Source: [Leptolyngbya] sp. JSC-1 (GTDB lineage: Bacteria > Cyanobacteriota > Cyanobacteriia > Elainellales > Elainellaceae). Taken from it: 64,000 nt of DNA. Position numbers and translations under genes: made by a program. Location: assembly GCA_000733415.1 (NCBI GenBank), contig KL662191.1:4257500-4321499 (forward strand), written 5' to 3'. This document shows positions 41,349-49,487 of the stretch, piece by piece. Within the stretch, counting starts at the first letter, position 1; every line of letters begins with the position of its first letter. Below the pieces are notes generated by a model, which saw only the letters and a program-made list of their open reading frames with translations, had not been told where the DNA came from and ran no database searches.

Positions 41349-41357
41349 AAAACCATT

Positions 41358-41470
41358 TACAGCCTTTTTCAGGCTAGTGAAGTACGAAAAACGGGGTGCA
41401 GGGGCAGTGCCCCTGCGTGGAGGCGAAGCCCCCACACCCCTCATACCTCACATGAGTGAAAAACGCTGTA
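41358..41470 (+). mobile_element. MITE-like palindromic element, family A copy 2
   Basis: Starts tacagcctttttcaggct and ends gagtgaaaaacgctgta; contains the palindrome gcaggggcagtgcccctgc and a second one around gaggcgaagccccc. It is about 113 bp, longest of the three copies, and abuts another palindromic element at 41471. Confidence 0.65.
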
Positions 41471-41594
41471 ATATCAAGTCGGATGGAACAACCACACTAT
41501 CGTAAGGGCAAAGCATTTGCGTCAGAAGCTCTGTAGCTATGCCTTGGATTCATTTCGCAAATGCTTCGCCCTTACTATTAACCAGACTTGATAT
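41471..41594. mobile_element. MITE-like element family B with nested inverted repeats
   Basis: 124 bp with outer inverted repeats atatcaagtc / gacttgatat and inner ones taagggcaaagcatttgcg / cgcaaatgcttcgccctta (one mismatch). The inner pattern is related to the 30496-30567 palindrome. It is immediately next to family A copy 2. Confidence 0.7.
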
Positions 41595-41777
41595 AATACT
41601 GTCCTTTAAATTAGGACAATATGCTTTCGCCACATATAAGCTGAGTTACTGGATGCCAGACAGAGATGGCGTTGTCTCATCAGTCCAAAATCTTTGTATC
41701 CCAGGTCACAATTTAATCGCCCTTGGTGTAGCACGATCAAGGGGAATAGTCAGTTATGTACTTAGTTTGCATAGACA

Positions 41778-42470
41778 ATGCGGATTCTGTTAGTAGAGGA
41801 TGATAGTCAGTTGACAGAATCTCTGACAGAAGCGCTGGTAGTACAACGATATCTGGTGGATGCGGTCAGAGATGGAGAAGCCGCTTGGGAGCGGATTCAA
41901 GCCTGGACCTATGATCTCATTTTGCTGGATGTGACGCTGCCCAAGTTGGACGGCATCCAGCTCTGTCAACTGTTGCGCAATCATGGCTGTGCAGCTCCAG
42001 TGCTGATGCTAACCGCCCGCGACACGAGTTTAGACAAAATCATTGGTCTGGATGCAGGGGCAGATGCCTATATGGTGAAGCCGTTTAATTTACAGGAACT
42101 GCTGGCCCAGATTCGAGCGTTGCTACGTCGCGGACAGTCGGGAGCCAGCCCGATTTTAAGCTGGGGGGAACTGTCGTTAGACCCCAGTAGTTATGAGGTG
42201 ATGTATGGACGATCACCGATCCGCCTGACGCCAAAAGAATTTGCCCTGATGGAAGCCCTACTACGCTACGGCAAGCGAGTCCTGAGCCGAGCTACAATCA
42301 TCGAACAAATCTGGACATGGCAAGAATCACCAGAAGAAGACACGATCAAGACTTATATCAAGAACTTACGGGCAAAACTTAAAGATGCTGGTGCGCCCAA
42401 AGATTTGATTGAGACCGTTCATGGCGTTGGCTATCGGTTGAAGCCGTTGGAGTACTTGCAAAAGCACTGA
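41778..42470 (+). CDS. OmpR/PhoB family response regulator
   Basis: A 230-residue two-component regulator: receiver domain (1-120) with acidic pocket EDD at 7-9, phospho-acceptor Asp51 (LILLDVTLP), Thr and Lys (MLTAR, MVKPF), then a winged-helix DNA-binding domain (LTPKEFALMEALL, SRATIIEQIW, IKTYIKNLRAKL, GVGYRL). Similar to cyanobacterial RppA/ManR-type regulators, a loose comparison. It lies 320 bases before the SsuABC-like operon on the same strand, and a CHASE histidine kinase lies just beyond that operon on the opposite strand, so the two may form a pair that governs the transporter. The ATG at 41778 needs no upstream extension. Confidence 0.85.
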   Translation: MRILLVEDDSQLTESLTEALVVQRYLVDAVRDGEAAWERIQAWTYDLILLDVTLPKLDGIQLCQLLRNHGCAAPVLMLTARDTSLDKIIGLDAGADAYMVKPFNLQELLAQIRALLRRGQSGASPILSWGELSLDPSSYEVMYGRSPIRLTPKEFALMEALLRYGKRVLSRATIIEQIWTWQESPEEDTIKTYIKNLRAKLKDAGAPKDLIETVHGVGYRLKPLEYLQKH

Positions 42471-42789
42471 TTCAAAGCATCGCTCATAGAACTTGAGTTC
42501 CCTAACCATCCGTAGGGATCGCCTTGCGGTATCTCAGGAAAATAGGCCACGAGCACCAGTAGATCTGGTTAATGCACGCACATACATAGCAGGTAAAGAA
42601 ACCCTGACATTCTCCCCGGTTTCTTCACCAAAGTATCCCCAAAATCTATGCGTTGAATCTATAGGCTGAGTCCATCAGTTGCGCAGAAATTCTCGTCAGA
42701 ATCAACCGCACTGTAGAAAAGGATGAAACAAATTCTGTATCTTACGATGCAATTTTAATGTTAATTCGATCCTTTGTAAAGGAGAAGCT
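42471..42789. other. Intergenic region upstream of the transporter operon
   Basis: 320 bases, no gene. A short inverted repeat gaaacc/ggtttc lies near 42598-42626, and the ribosome site aaaggag is at 42778. The operon promoter and a possible binding site for the response regulator should be here. Confidence 0.4.
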
Positions 42790-43818
42790 ATGAAGATTCG
42801 TAGACGCCAGTTTTTTTATCTGAGTGCCGGAGCCACCTTAGCGATTGTTGCTCACGGCTGTAGTCAATCTCAAGCAGAAGCTCCTCAGCCTTCAGGAACT
42901 ACTAATTCGGCCACAGAAAACCCAGGAAAAATCTCGATTGGGTTCTGGCCGGTTGCCTCCGGGTTGCCCTTATTTGTGGCCGACAAGCGGGGATATTTCA
43001 AAGATGCTGGTTTGGACGTAGAAGTCGTCAAGTTTGCTTCGCCCAATCAGGTTGCAGAAGCCTTGATTGCGGGACGGTTGCAGGGCACGGGGAATGGCGT
43101 AGCGAGTGGAGTCTTGGGGTTGTCGGAAATTACCTCACCAGGTTTGTTCAAGATCATCGCAGCCAACCCCAGTAACGTTGACTATAAGCTGGACCAGGTG
43201 ATTGTGACGAAAAATAGCTCCATCCAGTCAGTTGCGGATTTGAAAGACAAGAAGTTTGCGACGGGTCCGGGAGCGCAAAATCTGGCGATTGCCGAGGCAA
43301 TTTTGGCGGCAGCCGGCGTCACTAACCCTCAGGTGCAGCAGCTCGAAGTGCGGCAGCATGTGGCCGCGATTGAGTCCGGCCAGATTGACGCAGCCTACAC
43401 CCTAGAGCCGACCGGCACCGTGGGTGAAATGAAAGGTATCACCCGCACCCTGGAAAACGGAGTTGTCTCCAAATACATTTTGGGCGATCCAAAAGCTCCC
43501 TGGTTTGGTGGCTCGGCGGTCCTGAGCAGCAAATTCATTCAGCAGTATCCAGCAACGACCAAGACCTATATTGAAGCCTATCGTCGCGCCATCGAGGATA
43601 TCCGTAACAAGCCAGATGAGATGCGGCAGTATATGGTCGGGTATACGGCAATTGAAGGCGACCTGGTGCAAAAGGTGCCGCTGGTGGCCTACACGATGTA
43701 TGACGAATTTAAGCCAGAAGATATCGGCTATTTCCAAAAATTCTTTGATTTCATGACCGATACCAAAGTATTCACCAAATCGGTAGATGTAGCCAGCTTG
43801 CTCTACAAACCTGTCTGA
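42790..43818 (+). CDS. ABC transporter substrate-binding lipoprotein (NMT1/SsuA-like)
   Basis: A 342-residue periplasmic binding protein of the NMT1/SsuA/TauA class. The signal has a twin-arginine-like start (RRRQFFYLS) and a lipobox-like AHGC (Cys24). The mature part begins KISIGFWPVASGLPLFVADKRGYFKDAGLDVEVV, the strand-helix pattern of the class, and contains DLKDKKFATGPGAQ and GQIDAAYTLEPTG. Ligand could be an aliphatic sulfonate, taurine, nitrate or a pyrimidine; binding-site residues were not resolved by eye. A ribosome site aaaggag precedes the ATG. First gene of a three-gene importer (ATPase at 43914, permease at 44705). Confidence 0.85.
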   Translation: MKIRRRQFFYLSAGATLAIVAHGCSQSQAEAPQPSGTTNSATENPGKISIGFWPVASGLPLFVADKRGYFKDAGLDVEVVKFASPNQVAEALIAGRLQGTGNGVASGVLGLSEITSPGLFKIIAANPSNVDYKLDQVIVTKNSSIQSVADLKDKKFATGPGAQNLAIAEAILAAAGVTNPQVQQLEVRQHVAAIESGQIDAAYTLEPTGTVGEMKGITRTLENGVVSKYILGDPKAPWFGGSAVLSSKFIQQYPATTKTYIEAYRRAIEDIRNKPDEMRQYMVGYTAIEGDLVQKVPLVAYTMYDEFKPEDIGYFQKFFDFMTDTKVFTKSVDVASLLYKPV

Positions 43819-43913
43819 TTCCACTGCAATTGTCTTAGTTTTAGCGTCACTATTTCTAGCATCGTGATTTTTGGCGTTCTTATTTCTGGCGTCCTTATCT
43901 GGAGTGATTATGT

Positions 43914-44708
43914 ATGATGATCGACTCAGTTAGCAGTCCAACCATTGCTCCACCAGAGCATTTCATTTCCGTGCAGGGGTTGTGCAAATCGTTCGCTGGA
44001 CAGCCACTCTACGAAGATTTCAACCTTGATTTGCCGAATAATCAACTCGTTTCGATTTTTGGCCCCAATGGATGCGGTAAATCGACGTTGATCAATATGA
44101 TTAGCGGTCTGATTCCCTTCGATCGCGGTGAGATTCAGATTCATGGCAAGCCGATTCGCCGCGCCCGGATTGGCTATGTGTTTCAAAACTATCGGGATTC
44201 TATGTTTCCCTGGATGAGTGCCTACGACAATATTGCCTATCCGCTGCGAGTAAAAGGCGTTTCGGAGCGGGAATGCCGGGAGCGAGTCGAGCGCCTGATC
44301 CACACTTTCAATATTCGCCTTGACTTGAAGCGCTATCCCTACAGTTTCTCTGGTGGACAGCAGCAGTTGGTTTCAATCCTACGAGCACTGGTTGCCGATC
44401 CAGAAGTTTTGTTTCTCGACGAACCCTTTTCAGCGCTGGATTTTGAAACAACCCTGTTTGTGCGCGACAAGCTTCAGGAAATCTTTATGGCCACCTCGAT
44501 CCCAATGCTGATGGTGGTTCACAACCTAGAAGAAGCCGTGTTCTTAGCAGATAACATCCTGCTGCTGAGCAAACGCCCGACGCGATTGGTGGAGGCCGTG
44601 CCATTCACCGTGCCCCGCCCCCGTACCCCCGAAACCCTCACCTCTGCTGAATTTATAGAAGTCAGCCGTCACTGTTTGGCAATCTTTCGTCAGGAGATGC
44701 GGAAATGA
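43914..44708 (+). CDS. ABC transporter ATP-binding protein (SsuB/TauB-like)
   Basis: A 264-residue ATPase for the neighbouring permease. Walker A GPNGCGKST, Q-loop FQNYRDSMFPWMSAYDNIAYP, signature FSGGQQQLV (a slightly altered LSGGQ), Walker B VLFLDEPFSALDFE and H-loop VVHNLEEAVF are visible. The MFPWMSAYDNI after the Q is characteristic of the nitrate/sulfonate/taurine group. Its stop overlaps the permease start by four bases (ATGA), so translation is coupled. The end of this gene and the start of the next are present as a decayed copy at 38957. Confidence 0.9.
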   Translation: MMIDSVSSPTIAPPEHFISVQGLCKSFAGQPLYEDFNLDLPNNQLVSIFGPNGCGKSTLINMISGLIPFDRGEIQIHGKPIRRARIGYVFQNYRDSMFPWMSAYDNIAYPLRVKGVSERECRERVERLIHTFNIRLDLKRYPYSFSGGQQQLVSILRALVADPEVLFLDEPFSALDFETTLFVRDKLQEIFMATSIPMLMVVHNLEEAVFLADNILLLSKRPTRLVEAVPFTVPRPRTPETLTSAEFIEVSRHCLAIFRQEMRK

Positions 44709-45508
44709 CTACTAGCGTTCGTTTCTCAAAAAATCAGGTTCAGTTTTCGCTGGCCCGCACAATTGATCGGTTTTTGCCGTTAATTGGTGTGTTGGTGCTG
44801 TTTGGCGTTTGGTGGTTGATTGCGGTCTCTGGCTTCGTTAACCCGGTGCTATTGCCGACGCCGGTTGCCACCCTGGGTACTCTAATCAGCGGCATGGCAA
44901 CAGGGGCAATGTTGCCCGATTTCTTTGCCACCGTGCTGCGAACCTTTAGTGCATTCCTGATGGCAGCCGCGGTTGGGGTGCCAATCGGAGTAGCGCTGGG
45001 CAGTTCCGAAAAGATTTATCGTAGCGTGGAATTTCTGATTGATTTTTTCCGTTCTACTCCTGCGAGCGCCTTGATTCCCCTGTTTATTCTCTTCTTTGGG
45101 GTGAGCGATTTCTCCAAAGTTGTAATTGCCGCCTTCAGTGCATTTTTGCTGATTGTATTCAACAGTGCCTACGGAGTAATTAATGCCAAGCAATCGCGGA
45201 TTCTAGCTGCCAAGGTAATGGGAGCTAACCGTTGGCGAGTTTTCAAAGATGTTCTGCTACTGGAAAGCTTGCCTCAAACCTTCATTGGTTTGCGCAGCGG
45301 CATCAGTATTTCGCTCGTGATTGTGATTGTGGCAGAAATGTTTATCGGCACTGAACAGGGGCTAGGCAAACGAATTATTGACGCCCAACAGATTCTCAAT
45401 GTCAAAGATATGTATGCCTCGATTCTGGTGACTGGGATTCTGGGCTATTGTCTTAATATGCTGTTCTTGATAATCGAGAAGCGATTCATTCATTGGAGCG
45501 GAAAGTAG
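44705..45508 (+). CDS. ABC transporter permease (SsuC/TauC-like)
   Basis: A 267-residue inner-membrane permease with about six hydrophobic segments and the EAA-type loop AAKVMGANRWRVFKDVLLLESLPQTFIGLR. The family beginning (FGVWWLIAVSGFVNPVLLPTPVATL) matches SsuC/TauC/NrtB. It overlaps the ATPase stop by four bases. The histidine kinase gene on the other strand ends five bases after the permease stop, so the two converge with no terminator seen. Confidence 0.9.
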   Translation: MTTSVRFSKNQVQFSLARTIDRFLPLIGVLVLFGVWWLIAVSGFVNPVLLPTPVATLGTLISGMATGAMLPDFFATVLRTFSAFLMAAAVGVPIGVALGSSEKIYRSVEFLIDFFRSTPASALIPLFILFFGVSDFSKVVIAAFSAFLLIVFNSAYGVINAKQSRILAAKVMGANRWRVFKDVLLLESLPQTFIGLRSGISISLVIVIVAEMFIGTEQGLGKRIIDAQQILNVKDMYASILVTGILGYCLNMLFLIIEKRFIHWSGK

Positions 45509-45513
45509 GTTGT

Positions 45514-47262
45514 TCACTCTAACGGCAATCGTACCGTCACCGTAGTTCCCTGATCCTCTTGGCTCTCGATAGCCCATTCACCCCGATGTAATTCCACACA
45601 AGTTTTCACAATCGCTAGTCCCAAGCCGGTTCCGCTCACCTCACCCACATTGCTACCCCGATAAAAGGTTTCCCAAATCCGGGGTTGATCCACAGCCGGA
45701 ATCCCGATGCCGTGATCGCAAACCTGCAATGTGACCGTATTGGCATCACAGGACAGGTTGAATTGAATTGGCGTGTTGGCGGGTGAATATTTGGCTGCAT
45801 TCGAGAGCAGATTGGTCAGGAGCGATTGCAGCAGTTTTTTGTCTAGAAATGCCTTGGTGGTTTGAACGGTGCTGAGCAATTGGATCGGTTGATTCAAACT
45901 GGGCTGCATCTCATCTACAATCTGTTGACAAAATCGTTCTAGATCTAATAGCTCTGGATGGAACTCTAACTTTCCGACTTCGGCTCGCGTCAGCATTAAC
46001 AAATCTGTAATTTGCTGACTCATCTGCTTTGCAGTTGCATGGATGCGCTGGACATTGCTCTGCTTCTGTACGTCTGACAGTTCAGTGTAGTTGAGCTGCA
46101 ATAATTCACTTGAGAGTAAAATCGTGCTGAGGGGCGTCCGCAGTTCATGGGAGGCCATCGAGAAAAAGCGAAACTTCAAATCGTTCAGAGTGCGAGTCTG
46201 TTCTAGTTCGCGTTTTAAGCGGTACAGGAATAATCCCAAACCGCTGGTGAGCAATAAGCCGCCCAAAAGAGTGGCGATTGCACCATATTGCATCTCAACG
46301 GGATAGCTAGCGGCTGGTGAAAACACAACTGCCCACTGCCGGTTGCCGATGGTGAGAACCTGGGTACAGTCGGCTGGAACAGCGCAGAGAGCATATCTGG
46401 CTAGATCAAATCCGGAATTTTCTAGAGTAGTTACCTGTTTACGAGCGGCTTCATAACGTCCCAAAAATTGTTCTGCCGGGTTGGCGCTCTGGTCGTAGAC
46501 TATGAAGTCAATCTCATATTGCAGATTTTTTAACGCTTCTTCAACGACATCGGAAACACGAAATACACCCAGCATGAACCCTGTTGAGTATTGATAGCGC
46601 AGCTCTGGTAAATCTGGCAGTTGATGATCCCGGTAAAGTGGCAGAAACACTAGAAAGCCAAACTGATCTCGCTGTTCCTGCACCAAGCGAATCCGTCCTG
46701 TGACCGTAATTTCGCCTGTCTTCCTCGCCTGGGCAATGGCACTAGCCCGAGTTGGATCCGAGTTCAGATCATAGCCAAAGGCAGATCGATTTTCTGCCAA
46801 CGGTTCCACATAGGTGACAGGCACATAGTAGGAGCGTTGTCCGGCTCTGACCAGTTTTCCCGTTTTGGCCAATTCAGTGATCTGAAACGAGGGATAGCCC
46901 TCTGCTCGAATGGCTGCTTCATAGGCAGGGCGATCGGTTTGTTGCACGATCGGTGCCCACTCTAAGGCTTGAATGCCAGGATAGGTCTGAAGCGGGCGCT
47001 CTACGAACTCGGCAAAGGCTTGCCGGTCCACTTGCGAGTTAGCCACAGCATAGTAATCACCCAAAAATACCAGAGCGTCGGTATATCGCGTCAGGCTGCG
47101 CTGCAAAGCAGTACCCAAATTTTCGATCTGTCGCTGAAAGCGGAGTTGCCGAGCCGCCAGTTCCCCTCGGCTCACCAGGATCGCGGCCAGGATAGATAAC
47201 CCTACCCCCAGACTGAGCACCAGACTCAAGGCCGGATAGCGATTCAAAACAGCGTTTGGCAT
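45514..47262 (-). CDS. CHASE-domain sensor histidine kinase
   Basis: A 582-residue membrane kinase: a first TM (ALSLVLSLGVGLSILAAILV), an external CHASE domain (YPGIQALEWAPIVQ... FGYDLNSDPTRASAI... TGRIRLVQ), a second TM (YGAIATLLGGLLLTSGLGLFLYRL), a coiled stretch, a HisKA domain with SMASHELRTPLS (His372) and a HATPase domain with NLLSNAAKYS, CDHGIGIP and GTGLGLAI. CHASE senses cytokinin-like or other small external signals. The Met at 47262 (MPNAVLNRY) is chosen; a further upstream Met at 47310 would overlap the VOC gene. It lies ten bases after that gene, probably one transcript. A likely partner is the response regulator at 41778. Confidence 0.85.
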   Translation of the reverse strand: MPNAVLNRYPALSLVLSLGVGLSILAAILVSRGELAARQLRFQRQIENLGTALQRSLTRYTDALVFLGDYYAVANSQVDRQAFAEFVERPLQTYPGIQALEWAPIVQQTDRPAYEAAIRAEGYPSFQITELAKTGKLVRAGQRSYYVPVTYVEPLAENRSAFGYDLNSDPTRASAIAQARKTGEITVTGRIRLVQEQRDQFGFLVFLPLYRDHQLPDLPELRYQYSTGFMLGVFRVSDVVEEALKNLQYEIDFIVYDQSANPAEQFLGRYEAARKQVTTLENSGFDLARYALCAVPADCTQVLTIGNRQWAVVFSPAASYPVEMQYGAIATLLGGLLLTSGLGLFLYRLKRELEQTRTLNDLKFRFFSMASHELRTPLSTILLSSELLQLNYTELSDVQKQSNVQRIHATAKQMSQQITDLLMLTRAEVGKLEFHPELLDLERFCQQIVDEMQPSLNQPIQLLSTVQTTKAFLDKKLLQSLLTNLLSNAAKYSPANTPIQFNLSCDANTVTLQVCDHGIGIPAVDQPRIWETFYRGSNVGEVSGTGLGLAIVKTCVELHRGEWAIESQEDQGTTVTVRLPLE

Positions 47263-47272
47263 TGAGGTGCAT

Positions 47273-47734
47273 CTAGACCGGATCACAGCGAATTTCGACC
47301 AAGAAGCCATCCGGATCGTAAAAGTAGATGCCTCGACCGGTTGGACGGCTTACCGGGCCATGATCGATTGGGATCTGGTTTTGGCGCAGGACATCGACAG
47401 CCTGATCAAACAACGCTGGATCAATATCAAAGGCTAGGTGTCCCGCACGGGTGAATTCTTTGCCTGGATCGGGGTCAGGCGGTTCGAGCTGCGGCTTCCA
47501 AAACAGGTCAATCACGGTGCCGTCGGGTGTGACAAAATTGGCCGCTTCGCCTGCTTCAAACAATGCCTTCAGAGTCTCTGGTACTTCTTCGCCCTGCAAT
47601 TCCCGCAGTCCTAAAATCTGGCCATAGAAGTGACGGGATGCGTTCATGTCATGAACATGTAAGGCAATGTGATGCACTCGACGCAGCATTCCTGGCCGCA
47701 GGGCTGACTGAGCTGTGATCAATTGCTCTGTCAT
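47273..47734 (-). CDS. VOC family (glyoxalase/bleomycin-resistance fold) protein
   Basis: A 153-residue vicinal-oxygen-chelate protein with two beta-alpha-beta-beta-beta units: LRRVHHIALHVHDMNASRHFYGQILGL and GHLAFDIDPALFDQAVDVLR...GRGIYFYDPDGFLVEI. Candidate metal ligands are His in HHIALHV, His in AGHLAFD and Glu in LVEI. Members include lyases, dioxygenases and antibiotic-binding proteins; substrate unknown. It lies just upstream of the histidine kinase gene on the same strand (10-base gap). Confidence 0.8.
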   Translation of the reverse strand: MTEQLITAQSALRPGMLRRVHHIALHVHDMNASRHFYGQILGLRELQGEEVPETLKALFEAGEAANFVTPDGTVIDLFWKPQLEPPDPDPGKEFTRAGHLAFDIDPALFDQAVDVLRQNQIPIDHGPVSRPTGRGIYFYDPDGFLVEIRCDPV

Positions 47735-47865
47735 AAGCTACTCTCCAATCGTTACAAGTCAGTAGAGCGAGTGACCAGATTGTTTACCATACACCAATAT
47801 TACTGAAGTCATTGCTAAAAGAATTACCAAAGCTATTACAGTTATTTTCAACTGCTCTACTCAAG

Positions 47866-48459
47866 TCAGAATGACAAAACTTCATCATCGAGCGAGGCGC
47901 GCAGAAACAGCAAGCACCCATTGCGAGTCACTGGTTGATGTTCTGTTCCCGCCTGCGAACAGACGCGATCACCTTGACCGTACATCTGACCGTTAATCTC
48001 CAGATCGCCTTCCAACACAATAATTTCTTCAGGCTGAGCGTGCCGATGATGGGGAAACTGCACCGCTCCAACCGCCCGGACAAAACATTGCACTTCTCGT
48101 GTATCTGGATCCTGCAATAGCGTTCCTATTTTCGTCTGGGGTGCGAGGTCATAGGGCCGCCATTGGATCGCTTCTGCCTTTTGCCGCAAATCTTCGATGA
48201 CCGTAGGAGTAAGGGGGGAAACTGGCGATGGCAGTGGCTCAGCGGCAATCCGCTGCATCAGCCGCTCCTTCAAATCAGCCGCCATTGGAACCGCAGGAGC
48301 ACTGTAGGCCAGAGCTGCAACAGTTGTTTGGAAGCTGGCCAATTCGTCTGCCCAAGCAGTTGGGCTTGCTAGTTCTGTCTCAATCCAAGCGCCTTCAGCT
48401 TCTACCAGCCCATCCAGGGCGTAAAGCGCCGCATGCTCGGATATCTCTTGCCGTTCCAT
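47866..48459 (-). CDS. Cupin-type anti-sigma factor (ChrR-like), zinc-ligand motif missing
   Basis: A 197-residue protein. Residues 1-85 look like an anti-sigma domain with helices (EHAALYALDGLVEAEGAWIETEL, ADELASFQTTVAALAYS), but the HxxxCxxC zinc motif of ChrR is absent, so it is closer to the zinc-free RskA/ASD type. Residues 110-190 form a cupin of the ChrR C-terminal kind (AQPEEIIVLEGDLEINGQMYGQGDRV). ChrR proteins hold an ECF sigma factor and release it under singlet oxygen or peroxide. The sigma gene lies 97 bases upstream on the same strand, supporting a sigma/anti-sigma pair. Which signal it senses is unknown. Confidence 0.75.
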   Translation of the reverse strand: MERQEISEHAALYALDGLVEAEGAWIETELASPTAWADELASFQTTVAALAYSAPAVPMAADLKERLMQRIAAEPLPSPVSPLTPTVIEDLRQKAEAIQWRPYDLAPQTKIGTLLQDPDTREVQCFVRAVGAVQFPHHRHAQPEEIIVLEGDLEINGQMYGQGDRVCSQAGTEHQPVTRNGCLLFLRASLDDEVLSF

Positions 48460-48556
48460 AGGTCTTGCTCGATTCGTAGTTTCATTCTAGCCTGCGAATT
48501 CTAGATTTTTTGTTTCCTTGGCTTCACCCCAGACTCCAAAGTCCAGCGTTTGTGCT

Positions 48557-49144
48557 TCAGTCCCACGCCCCTAGCCGATCTCGTAGCTTGGTCAATCCCA
48601 GCCGAATTCGCGTCTTCACGGTTCCCAGTGAAAGCCCGGTAACAGCCGCAATTTCGCTGTGGCTCAGCCCACTATAGTAGGCCAATTCAATAGCTTGCCG
48701 CTGTTCTACCGGAAGCTGCTCTAGAGCAGCTAGTACCTGGGTGCGTCTCTCTCCAATTAGGGCATCCTCAACTGGATCTACGGTCTGTTGGTTAAATTGG
48801 ATCTGTGCAGCCTCGACAGAAGCCATAGTTTTCTTACTGACTCGTTGCAGCGAGCGCAATCGGTCGAGAATGCGACTGCGGGCCAGCATAAATAGCCAGG
48901 TATCAACTCGTCCCTTCTCCGGCTTGTACTGACTGGCAATTCGCCAAACTTGGGCAAACACATCCAAAACAACTTCTTCTGATTCTTCGACCGAATTCAA
49001 GCTTTTATAGGCAACGGCATAAATCACCCGCGCGTAGCGATCGTATAACTCAGATAGAGCAATTTGGTCTTGCTGAGCAATTCGTTCAATGATGGCGGAT
49101 TCCGGCCTGGATGGGGCTGCCATTACAGAGGAACGTTTGTTCAT
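48557..49144 (-). CDS. ECF-type RNA polymerase sigma factor
   Basis: A 195-residue alternative sigma factor. Region 2 is visible (ALSELYDRYARVIYAVAYKSLNSVEESEEVVLDVFAQVWRIA, then YKPEKGRVDTWLFMLARSRILDRLRS) and region 4 (LPVEQRQAIELAYYSGLSHSEIAAVTGLSLGTVKTRIRLGLTKLR). Length fits group 4 (ECF), with a short linker. It recognises stress or envelope promoters in complex with core polymerase. The ChrR-like anti-sigma gene follows. Start at the first ATG (MNKRSS); a second Met seven codons later is equally possible. Targets unknown. Confidence 0.9.
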   Translation of the reverse strand: MNKRSSVMAAPSRPESAIIERIAQQDQIALSELYDRYARVIYAVAYKSLNSVEESEEVVLDVFAQVWRIASQYKPEKGRVDTWLFMLARSRILDRLRSLQRVSKKTMASVEAAQIQFNQQTVDPVEDALIGERRTQVLAALEQLPVEQRQAIELAYYSGLSHSEIAAVTGLSLGTVKTRIRLGLTKLRDRLGAWD

Positions 49145-49487
49145 CCCGAAAAGACGTATCCTATTATCTCTTAGTCTCTACAGGTTTAAGCGGCTCTCAT
49201 ATGATAAGAATTTCAAAAGCAACCCTTATAGATAGATTTTTATGATTTACTCGTTGTTAATAGTTCGTTCGCAACGAGCTGCTGTCTGCCGATAGAGGCA
49301 AGGTCATTACAACTTGAGCCACGATAACTTTAAGGATTGTATTGGTCGAGACCACAGTCGCCTCACCCAGTACCTTGCTTTGATGTCGAGCCAGCGATAG
49401 CCCACTTCTGCCCCCTCAGCGGTGAGGCAAATAGGGATTCTCAATCCTTACAATCAGTTTGTCCTATTCCTACCTCGAGGCATTGCG
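49145..49487. other. Intergenic region upstream of the sigma factor gene
   Basis: About 340 bases with no gene; it must contain the sigma factor promoter. A run of ttcaaaagcaacccttata at 49212 could be part of it, but no convincing box was identified. Confidence 0.4.

Larger units (their letters stand above)
41349..41777. other. Intergenic region with two MITE-like elements side by side
   Basis: Holds family A copy 2 (41358-41470) directly followed by family B (41471-41594). The remaining 180 bases contain the promoter region of the response regulator gene. Confidence 0.6.
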
